Source: Phoronis australis
Taxonomy: Eukaryota > Phoronida > Phoronidae
Direction: 5' to 3'
Length of the DNA: 64,000 nt
Assembly: GCA_002633005.1 (NCBI GenBank)
Contig: NMRA01000783.1
Span: 54,926-118,925, forward strand
A program made the position numbers and the translations under genes. The notes beneath the pieces were generated by a model. That model worked only from the letters and a program-made list of their open reading frames with translations, searched no databases and was not told the DNA's origin. This document shows, piece after piece, positions 59,301 to 64,000 of the stretch (positions within the stretch are counted from its first letter, which is position 1; each line of letters begins with the position of its first letter).

Positions 59301-62300
59301 TGGCCCTCAAAGGAATTCCATGTGATTGTATCATTTACTTCAGACATTGCCTCTTGGTGATTAGCTTTACAGCTGTTGTTGGGTGGAGAATCGACAAATG
59401 TACCGAGAATTCAAGAGAACGTACATCAAAATTTTAGACATACAACACTCATGTGTTTGAGCAATTCTGCATCCTAGAGTGACTTTTGCTGAACTACTCT
59501 GACTTGAGGCAAAGAGTAAGAACTCAATGACAATGTTTTGGAAGTGCAAATACGTCTGTCACGAAAGTTGAGTCGTCTGTTGCCATTTCAGTAAAGTATA
59601 CTCGTCCTGTGATCGTGCTGGGGCCATTGAAGGACAGGATTAACGATGACCTGATTTCCGAGTTCCCCGACAAGTTTGGTAGCTGTGTTCCTCGTAAGTA
59701 GCAGAGTCTGTGTGTGGCCTAATCTCAGTTGTAACCCGTGAGTAGCAAACGACCAAATACAATACATTGAATACATGGTAAACTAGTTCTGCACTCAAAC
59801 AGTCCGAGCACCCCAACACCATTGGAAAAAGGCAGTTTAGGTGGAGATGTGAGTTGTCAAGTACAAGAATTTCTGGATATCATGTTTATTGGTGAAGAAA
59901 CAGAATTTTCAAGTTTTGTGTTTGCGGAAGTTGCACTATTCGCCATAAAAACATGATTTTTTGGAAAACCACAGTTCACATAATAACAAGTGTCTAGGCA
60001 CTAATTTTGCACCCGTCATGTTTTATTTTTTGCCTAAGAATTATTTGAAAGTATAAGGTTAAGTGATATAATTTATTTGGAAAATGTTTGAACAAATGGA
60101 GCTCTGGGTAGTGAAGCTAGTCAGTTTTTGGTAGCTGTTGGAATGCACCTCACAGAGTAAAGTGGTTAAGTGACAGACGTGAAATTGGTTTATACCCGAG
60201 TTCCTAAAATCTTATGAACCCTGATAGTAAACGCACAAGACTGCAGAAACTATTACACTCCATTAGGCCAAGCTAGTGCGCGGACCAGCTCTCATCACGG
60301 CTAGTGTTTTATTGATCGTGGATCCGAGGGATTTTTTTCAGGCACACTGTGCTGTTCAAGTTGTTGGTACCCCTCATAAGTTCAGTACAGGTGGTCAAGA
60401 GTCCCTTTAAATTCACTCTCTTTTCAATACGAATTCACACTTTATGAACTCTCAGAACTAGCATGTGTTATTTGCATGTTTCCTCGGTCACACTCAAGTC
60501 TTTGTCTGATATTGCTAAAATTTTAAGAATCACTAAAATAGGACGAAGTCTCTTGGACAGCACAGAAATTTTTGTCTGGTAGGGTAAGGAGGTGCCATCT
60601 GTTGTTAGCTAGAGAAACAAAACTGTGTTTTGATGTGGCGTTATTGTCTATCACAGTGAATAGCCTTGCCTATACTCAGGGACAATGTTACTCAAAAGCA
60701 ATATAGAATCGCGCCTCAAATCTGAAAGGTTTCCGATTAATTAATTCTGAAATTTTTTCTGATTCCCACCTCTACCTATTACTAGCGAGTATGTGTTTCT
60801 TCTCAGATACAACCCGGCCGAAGCGAGATTACGAGCAAGACGGGCGCGACTACCACTTTGTGGAGTCGCGGGAACAGATGGAGCGTGACATCGCCAATCA
60901 CTTATTTATTGAGGCAGGACAATACAATGATAACTTATACGGAACAAGTGTGGCTTCTGTTAAGGAGGTGGCAGAAAAGGTTAGTCTTAAATTAATATTC
61001 CTGGGCTCAGCAGCTCCAGCAGTGAGTGCTTATTGATCCAGCTGTTAAAAGTGCAAAATTCGTGTCTTGTCAATTTGTGATTTGATTCCATAGCATGACG
61101 GCGTGTTGTTCTCAAGACGCAGTACTGGAGTTTTCTCTCATTTTTGTAATGACATTGCTTATCCAAGGTGAATGTCTACAACATCTATTAAGAGAGAGAA
61201 TAGTCCCCACTAATGTCTCTGAACATGACCAGTTTGTAAGTAAAAAGTGTAGGTGGTCTGACCCAAGCTGCTTAGTAAAACCCATTGGCACAAAATAGCT
61301 GAAGCCATTTTCATTTAATGATATACACAAATTACACTCAAAGACTGACGCATACACAAATTAAGACTGAGCTGAGGTGCTAAATACCTGACTCAAGGGT
61401 CTAGCACTGGGGTCCAGTGGGATTGCAATCCGTGACACTCGACCCACTATGCCACACTACCTCCTCTCGCACAGTTAATAGTTCTCCGCATGGACTGTTA
61501 TAGCATATTTCTGAAACTGTTGTTTTGGTAGTAGTTAAACATGATGCTACATATTGTGTTGCAGGGGAAACACTGCATTCTAGACGTGTCTGGCAACGCC
61601 ATCAAGAGGCTCCAGGTGGCGCAGCTCTATCCCATCGCCATATTTATCAAGCCGAAATCAGTAGACGGCATCATGTATGTACAGCTGTGTGGCCAGTATT
61701 AAAGTGATTAATTATCTCTGACCGCGTTGAGGAGGATACTTATGCAGTGGTAGCACTGTAGTGTTAAAACGAAAAAAAGGTTACTCGCATTTATTTGGTT
61801 TGTTGTATGTTGAAGAAAAGTTGACGGTCATTGTGTGGGCCGATGATTAGCTGAGATTGTAGTGAGTGAAAACTATAATCGTAAAATAGATTTAAACAAA
61901 ACTGCTATAGGTGAATGCAATCTTGTCAAATGGTCTTGATTAGTTGTACACGTGCTGATTGTCAAGTAGAGAGTAAATTTGTCATCTTAAAAATCACTCG
62001 AAAGTTATAATTCTAGTTAGTACCAGTTTCTTCTCGTTTCATGTCAATGTTGATTTTAGTTTTTCCCACAATTTTGGAATTAACTGAGTACTAAGATTAA
62101 GACACGACTTGTGATCAATCACGGGGTGGATCCAAGTTGGGGGAAACGGAACTTGTGTCCCTCTTGACGTTCATGCATCATTGGAGTTAAGCTTATGTAG
62201 GGTCTTTAACATTGTCCAGATTTGGCTGACTTCAGAACATCGTGTCTTAGAAATGGTTGGTCGGGTTCACTTGAAACCTGCTGTTATGCTTTAATCACTG

Positions 62301-63849
62301 TTATCCAATGCAGTGTTACGAATTATTTTGAAAATGTTCCACGTTGGTATGAGGGCTGTCAAAAACAGGACTTTCATAATTAAGAAAACTGCAACATCGT
62401 TTTTGCGATGTCATCTTGAACATTTATATCCAATGGAATTCAGTTGTGTTATTGACATGTTTTCTTTTCTATACTTTTCCTTTCTACTGACTTTCCCTAA
62501 AAAGACATCATCAAAGTAATTTAAAAAATATAAATACTTTTACTTGGATTTATACTATCAGTTAGCAGATATTCGGCTGAAGGAAGACTGTTGATAATTA
62601 AAGTCCTACATAACATTCATTCTCAACTGCCAGAGGTACAATGTCGTAAGGAGGGGCAACCTCAATTTTCGCAGGAAAACACGCATAATCCCTAAAATCG
62701 GCTTGTCAACGGGGTTTGTTTATTGTTGTTGGTCAGATCCATACCCNCATTTTGTCATCTCAGTTTTACTCCAACAATCCCATTTTCAAGGTTAGAATCA
62801 CCTGCACATGTTCAGCCCAGACTGATATGGCTTGTACATCGACTTGAGACTAATTATTATGTAATTATCCTCTGTTGGTATAGGGAAATGAACAAACGGA
62901 CTACCGAGGAACAAGCCAAAAAGACGTTTGAACGTGCTGTTAAATTAGAGCAGGAATTTGGAGAATATTTTACAGGTAAGATTTTGATTCTGTGGTTTAC
63001 AAGAAGAGACACAGTAAGGAGTGTACAGAGTAGTGGCCTGTAGTTGAAGGAAGTCCGTAGCATTTTGCAAAGTGCACTTCAAGGCCGACTTGTGTTGGAA
63101 TATATAGTTTTTGCAATTTGTTAACGTGAGCATATGCATGTGAGGTGCAAAACATGACATTGATGAAGAGGGGTCAAAGTTTCTTCTCATAGACTGAAGC
63201 AGTTTTAACTGTCAGCAGGAATTGAGAGATTCCCTGTAATGCAATGAAAAAGTCCAATTTTGGAAGAGCTGGCCAGCCTTTTTTTGAAGGTGGTTGCTAT
63301 ATGACATGTCTTCTGTTTGTATATACCAGCCCTGAATGATCTGTTGTATGTTGAAACTCGGTTGTTGCCATAGCATGGGCACTTAAGCAACCAAGATTGT
63401 ATTTTGCAGTTTAAACAGTCAATTAGAAACTAGTGTCCTTTAAAATGGGAGCAGTGCACAATTATTTTGAAGCTAGGTGCAGGTCCATCTTTGAAAATCA
63501 TTGTTTTTGTCCACCTTTCTCGGTTCTTTATGCAGCAAGTTAGCGTCAGACCATGATAAAAGTGCAAACCAAACGGAGGCACTGAGAGCTATACCGGTAA
63601 GATTTCCTAGCACCAACTTGACTTATTTTGTTGTGTTAAGTTTTGTTTATTGACTTGACCACGTTTGCACTGTGTGGAAGTTAGATGAAAGACTGGACAG
63701 TAGTCAGAACCCGTCTTCACACATTTACGTTTCTCTTTGCAGCGGTAGTCACAGCCGATACCGCTGATGAGTATTATGCAAAAGTAAAAGAAGTGATACG
63801 GGACCAGTCGGGGCCTACTATCTGGGTGCCAGCCAAGGATAAGCTGTAA
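26314..63849 (+). CDS. DLG1: Discs-large MAGUK scaffold, whole gene (21 coding exons)
   Basis: DLG proteins scaffold receptors, channels and polarity complexes at septate/basolateral junctions and synapses. Joining 21 exons with matching phases gives 811 residues. The order is: alternative N-terminus MPVRKQ plus L27 (1-60); a Pro-rich linker ([10 protein letters not shown]); PDZ1 (about 144-230, GLGFSIAGG); PDZ2 (about 239-325, GLGFSIAGG); PDZ3 (about 362-448, GLGFNIVGG); SH3 (about 483-550, [15 protein letters not shown]); a basic HOOK ([12 protein letters not shown]); and a guanylate kinase-like domain (about 620-811, [46 protein letters not shown]) ending PAKDKL. As in all DLGs, the GK P-loop is degenerate, so it is a binding module and not an active kinase. 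It is a single pro-orthologue of vertebrate DLG1-4. PDZ3's first exon is duplicated in the assembly. The start ATG matches the conserved MPVRKQ. Confidence 0.96.
26790..28070. repeat. Third copy of the fold-back repeat family
   Basis: 26815-27000 matches 2030-2195 (shared runs such as tgtttgattacgggagtatt against the copy-1 equivalent, and cctcctaaggtgtcc). 27690-27990 matches 1545-1900 and 2710-3040. The order is the reverse of the intron-1 copies in SGTA, so this copy is rearranged or circularly permuted. Confidence 0.65.
28147..28263. mobile_element. Short MITE with 5-bp target duplication
   Basis: A 117-base element starting caggggcggatccagg and ending aaattcgccactg. The sequence gcatg flanks it on both sides (28142-28146 and 28264-28268). 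Same family as 18414-18625 but shorter inside. Confidence 0.75.
29104..29119 (+). CDS. Candidate alternative first exon of DLG (MESSQ)
   Basis: ATG GAG TCC AGT CAA G|GTAAGG encodes MESSQ and ends after the first base of a codon, exactly like exon 1 (MPVRKQ G|GTGAGT). Splicing to exon 2 would give MESSQ-D-AHRAL. Vertebrate DLGs do use alternative first exons. The match is short and could be chance. Confidence 0.3.
32660..32791 (+). CDS. DLG1: DLG exon 2 (L27 domain)
   Basis: Acceptor cgttttcaag; donor ttG|GTAAGT. Contains [16 protein letters not shown] and [18 protein letters not shown], the L27 heterodimerisation helices that bind CASK/LIN-7-type partners. Phase 1 in and out. Confidence 0.95.
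34326..34400 (-). repeat. tRNA-like SINE fragment
   Basis: The reverse strand carries an A-box-like gcggtagagcgtttggttga and a B-box-like acattcgaaacc at tRNA-like spacing. No full cloverleaf was derived, so it is more likely a tRNA-derived SINE head than a functional tRNA. Confidence 0.4.
34848..34915 (-). repeat. tRNA-like SINE fragment
   Basis: The reverse strand reads cgacttagctcatcagc (A-box-like) and, about 30 bases on, ggttccaggttcgaatatg (B-box-like). Same reasoning as for the neighbouring fragment at 34326-34400. A degenerate, non-functional tRNA relic is expected. Confidence 0.4.
35261..35388 (+). CDS. DLG1: DLG exon 3 (end of L27, linker)
   Basis: Acceptor ttcttttcag; donor gat|GTAAGT. 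Reads [18 protein letters not shown], the conserved end of the DLG L27 (DIQEFYEVTLLD in vertebrates), then a Thr/Gln/Asn linker. Ends in phase 0. Confidence 0.95.
35391..35592. repeat. 200-base polypyrimidine tract at the start of DLG intron 3
   Basis: Nearly unbroken C/T on the + strand (cccctctcccttccctcctc and similar), starting two bases inside the intron. Such homopurine-homopyrimidine tracts can form triplex (H-)DNA. It could also mislead splice prediction near this donor. Confidence 0.9.
37342..37449 (+). CDS. DLG1: DLG exon 4 (proline-rich linker)
   Basis: Acceptor acatccacag; donor caa|GTAAGT. 36 codons, phase 0 at both ends: [20 protein letters not shown], then [17 protein letters not shown] cassette-type (symmetric) exon between L27 and PDZ1, so it may be skipped. 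Sequence is not conserved with vertebrates beyond composition. Confidence 0.8.
38279..38335 (+). CDS. DLG1: DLG exon 5 (acidic lead-in to PDZ1)
   Basis: Acceptor gtaacacag; donor gaga|GTAAGT region ending at aga. Reads [19 protein letters not shown]. The end matches DYEYEEITLERG of human DLG1, so IVLER is the first PDZ1 strand. Phase 0 at both ends. Confidence 0.9.
38885..39009 (+). CDS. DLG1: DLG exon 6 (PDZ1, first half)
   Basis: Acceptor tctacag; donor AG|GTAACA. Contains [15 protein letters not shown] and [17 protein letters not shown], with the GLGF carboxylate-binding loop intact. Ends at phase 2. Confidence 0.97.
39243..39300. repeat. CA-rich microsatellite
   Basis: An imperfect cacacaccca tract in DLG intron 6, interrupted by cgc and ccca units. 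Confidence 0.8.
39796..39965 (+). CDS. DLG1: DLG exon 7 (PDZ1 end, PDZ2 start)
   Basis: Acceptor ctgttatag; donor aaaG|GTATCG. Reads [20 protein letters not shown], then [16 protein letters not shown], and the PDZ2 lead-in [11 protein letters not shown]. The His in NVTHTQ is the peptide-contacting helix residue of class I PDZs. Confidence 0.97.
40426..40562 (+). CDS. DLG1: DLG exon 8 (PDZ2, first half)
   Basis: Acceptor gttttgcag; donor tct|GTAAGT. Reads [20 protein letters not shown], then [13 protein letters not shown] and GDRIIS. Very close to vertebrate PDZ2 ([19 protein letters not shown]). Confidence 0.97.
41359..41506 (+). CDS. DLG1: DLG exon 9 (PDZ2 end)
   Basis: Acceptor cttttctag; donor gcaA|GTAGGT. 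Reads [20 protein letters not shown], then LVVAKPS and an acidic linker ending EQPETPA. The donor at 41507 was chosen over a second GT at 41511 because only it keeps the frame into exon 10. Confidence 0.93.
41870..41930 (+). CDS. DLG1: DLG exon 10 (PDZ2-PDZ3 linker)
   Basis: Acceptor tatatttcag; donor tcaCG|GTAAAC. Encodes [20 protein letters not shown] and joins exon 11 as SR-EPRKVV, matching the ITREPRKVV of human DLG1. Phases (1 in, 2 out) fit both neighbours. Confidence 0.88.
42361..43017. repeat. Hairpin-headed dispersed repeat
   Basis: Opens with the perfect 10-base stem atgcgcccac/gtgggcgcat around a loop of about 10 bases. This is followed by a tccgtccgt-like GC-rich segment, gtgccccctagtggcaattt, and a tail with ccaataaacaaccctagaag. 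The same order is seen at 15151-15980. No protein is encoded. It lies in DLG intron 10. Confidence 0.75.
43018..46904 (+). other. DLG intron 10, no further feature
   Basis: AT-rich sequence without recognisable exons. A 37-base direct tandem duplication (cacgaaggctgttggt...) is at about 44877-44940. Nothing else can be supported. Confidence 0.5.
46905..47263 (+). repeat. Assembly duplication C, first copy (contains PDZ3 exon)
   Basis: 359 bases, nearly identical to 47265-47623, separated by a single n at 47264. Only two or so substitutions were noticed (for example gggtattg against gggtcttg). It carries DLG exon 11 with its acceptor and donor. Confidence 0.92.
46992..47148 (+). CDS. DLG1: DLG exon 11 (PDZ3, first half)
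   Basis: Acceptor tattttgcag; donor tcg|GTAGGT. Reads [20 protein letters not shown], then [20 protein letters not shown] and [12 protein letters not shown]. This is the most conserved DLG PDZ. Enters at phase 2, leaves at phase 0. Confidence 0.96.
47265..47623 (+). repeat. Assembly duplication C, second copy
   Basis: Exact offset of 360 from the first copy. As in the other two n-marked pairs, it most likely results from overlapping contig ends. The unique intron resumes after 47623. Confidence 0.92.
47352..47508 (+). CDS. DLG1: Duplicate of DLG exon 11 (probably artefactual)
   Basis: Identical protein and splice sites to 46992-47148. The exon enters at phase 2 and leaves at phase 0, so tandem inclusion of both copies would break the frame. 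Even if genomic, it could only be used as a mutually exclusive alternative giving the same protein. Confidence 0.6.
47898..48000 (+). CDS. DLG1: DLG exon 12 (PDZ3 end)
   Basis: Acceptor ctattccag; donor gaaG|GTATGG. Reads [20 protein letters not shown], then [14 protein letters not shown], the standard PDZ3 ending. Phase 1 out. Read-through into the intron gives a short alternative tail (see 48001-49035). Confidence 0.97.
48001..49035 (+). other. Candidate alternative terminal exon: read-through tail and intronic poly(A) site
   Basis: If the exon 12 donor is not used, the frame continues as GMESALER and stops at TAA 48024-48026. An AATAAA at 49013-49018 (gccaataaaattt) follows, with GT-rich gttactgtgtgttttatttg just downstream, the layout of a real cleavage site. 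The product would carry L27 and three PDZs but no SH3-GK. Confidence 0.35.
49805..49994. other. Assembly gap (190 n)
   Basis: Run of n within DLG intron 12. An alternative exon could be hidden here, but the constitutive exons are complete without it. Confidence 0.99.
51155..51456. repeat. Minisatellite of about 68 bp, four copies
   Basis: Units begin gataactaggYaataagcca and end with acatgttaccattatgaag. The second unit carries an internal extra partial copy of about 28 bases and the fourth is shortened. Confidence 0.85.
52230..52312 (-). repeat. tRNA-like SINE fragment
   Basis: The reverse strand has tgtgactcagtggtttgagc (A-box-like) and gcaagggt-side cttgctccaatcctggc (B-box-like). No intact tRNA fold was derived. 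Confidence 0.4.
52412..52580. repeat. Tandem repeat of about 65-75 bp, three diverged copies
   Basis: Shared blocks are atgaaatttgaagcg/cattttcctgagt and cactggtggtttcgag. Copies diverge by many substitutions. Confidence 0.75.
53607..53712 (+). CDS. DLG1: DLG exon 13 (PDZ3-SH3 linker)
   Basis: Acceptor tcaacag; donor gtcAG|GTGGGT. Reads [20 protein letters not shown], then [13 protein letters not shown], equivalent to [20 protein letters not shown] in human DLG1. Phase 2 out. Confidence 0.96.
54093..54336 (+). CDS. DLG1: DLG exon 14 (SH3 and HOOK)
   Basis: Acceptor ccgttgcag; donor aag|GTAGGT. Contains [52 protein letters not shown] and VKFQGKAG. The SH3 core is followed by the basic HOOK that folds onto the GK domain in MAGUKs. 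Confidence 0.97.
54928..55036 (+). CDS. DLG1: DLG exon 15 (HOOK, basic insert)
   Basis: Acceptor gttttgcag; donor ggaG|GTTGGT. Reads [20 protein letters not shown], then [16 protein letters not shown], resembling the DKKKKNFTFSRKFPFMKS segment of fly Dlg. Phase 0 in, 1 out. The donor is weak (GTTGGT), fitting a regulated region. Confidence 0.92.
55704..55733 (+). CDS. Candidate 30-nt cassette microexon in the HOOK region
   Basis: Pyrimidine-rich acceptor (tctctttctattccatggctag) and perfect donor aca|GTAAGT flank 30 bases with phase 1 at both ends. This would insert [10 protein letters not shown] before SGEDVV. Vertebrate DLG1 has several alternative insertions at this point. Not confirmed by homology. 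Confidence 0.45.
55737..58747 (+). other. DLG intron 15, remainder
   Basis: A possible 12-nt microexon at 57410-57421 is discussed as a finding. A weak tRNA-like stretch (gcagtagctcagtctgcata) is near 56605. Otherwise nothing is recognised. Confidence 0.5.
58748..58795 (+). CDS. DLG1: DLG exon 16 (HOOK-GK junction)
   Basis: Acceptor tcatttcag; donor gacT|GTAAGT. Reads [16 protein letters not shown], matching the GQEEYVLSYEPVNQQE block before the GK domain of human DLG1. Confidence 0.93.
59592..59693 (+). CDS. DLG1: DLG exon 17 (GK start)
   Basis: Acceptor gccatttcag; donor cctC|GTAAGT. Reads [20 protein letters not shown], then [21 protein letters not shown] occupies the P-loop position but lacks the GxGKS/T of active guanylate kinases, as in all DLGs. 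Confidence 0.97.
60807..60979 (+). CDS. DLG1: DLG exon 18 (GK, GMP-binding region)
   Basis: Acceptor cttctcag; donor aag|GTTAGT. Reads [40 protein letters not shown] and [17 protein letters not shown]. The R-P-K-R/E and DYHFV motifs form the phospho-peptide/GMP-site surface. Confidence 0.97.
61378..61466 (-). repeat. tRNA-like SINE fragment
   Basis: The reverse strand contains tgtggcatagtgggtcgag, an exact match to the A-box consensus TGGCNNAGTGG, and about 25 bases on ggattgcaatcccactgga, a B-box-like stretch. Lies in DLG intron 18. Confidence 0.45.
61565..61674 (+). CDS. DLG1: DLG exon 19 (GK core)
   Basis: Acceptor tgttgcag; donor atcAT|GTATGT. Reads [20 protein letters not shown], then [17 protein letters not shown], practically identical to fly and human DLG. 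Confidence 0.97.
61675..62883 (+). other. DLG intron 19
   Basis: No exon or repeat recognised. One ambiguous base (n at 62746) marks another contig join, without a detectable duplication. Confidence 0.6.
62884..62975 (+). CDS. DLG1: DLG exon 20 (GK)
   Basis: Acceptor ttggtatag; donor acaG|GTAAGA. Reads [20 protein letters not shown], then [10 protein letters not shown]. The split ATG reconstitutes IMEMNKR as in human DLG1. Confidence 0.97.
63743..63849 (+). CDS. DLG1: DLG exon 21 (C-terminus, stop)
   Basis: Acceptor ctctttgcag. Reads [20 protein letters not shown], then [14 protein letters not shown] and TAA at 63847-63849. Matches the family ending QSGPxIWVPxKxxL. The 3' untranslated region runs off the window; no AATAAA is seen before 64000. 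Confidence 0.97.
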
Positions 63850-64000
63850 AATGGACAGAAACTAGTTTTGCCAAACTTCCTCAAGCATCTGGTCTTGCTA
63901 AATTTGAATTGTATTTCATAGTTTTATTGTTTTTTTCTCTTCCGTGATAGTGTTTATAATGTATCATGTCTACAAGAATATGTGTTCTATTAATGCATGT

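Noticed and set aside
1-64000. CRISPR arrays, operons or bacterial mobile elements
   Set aside because: The window is eukaryotic with spliced genes. Its tandem repeats are minisatellites without unique spacers.

Overview
This is a draft assembly scaffold from an animal nuclear genome. Genes are split by GT-AG introns of about 0.2 to 6 kb, intergenic DNA is AT-rich and full of dispersed repeats, and there are single-n joins plus one 190-n gap. The gene content (an SGT co-chaperone, a Discs-large MAGUK, and a CCP/SEA membrane protein) fits a marine invertebrate, possibly an invertebrate deuterostome such as amphioxus or a hemichordate. That placement is an inference; I could not identify the species.

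Layout. (1) 594-13379, + strand: a complete ten-exon SGTA-type gene (324 residues) with a long repeat-filled first intron. (2) 13380-18900: its 3' region, then transposon debris: a Penelope-like retroelement fragment, a hairpin-headed repeat, an inverted-repeat MITE and a short MITE with 5-bp target duplications. (3) 18943-20940, + strand: a 665-residue protein in one coding exon. It has a signal peptide, two CCP (sushi) domains, a SEA-like domain, a transmembrane helix, a proline-rich stretch and a cytoplasmic coiled coil, and ends in a domain that reads like the microtubule-binding stalk of dynein heavy chain. This is the most unusual item in the window. (4) 21000-26090: intergenic sequence with one large assembly duplication. 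(5) 26314-63849, + strand: a complete 21-exon discs-large homologue (L27, PDZ1-3, SH3, HOOK, guanylate kinase-like; 811 residues) with a TATA-less promoter just upstream. Candidate alternative elements in it are a second first exon, two microexons and an intronic poly(A) site.

Three segments occur twice in direct tandem with a single n exactly at the junction (9064, 22526, 47264). These look like unmerged contig overlaps. Consequently the second SGTA exon 7 and the second PDZ3 exon should not be counted as real exons.

The three genes share a strand but not a pathway. SGTA handles tail-anchored and HSP70/90 client proteins in the cytosol, DLG scaffolds cell junctions and synapses, and the CCP-SEA protein probably links the cell surface to microtubules. 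Nothing in the sequence shows a functional link between them.
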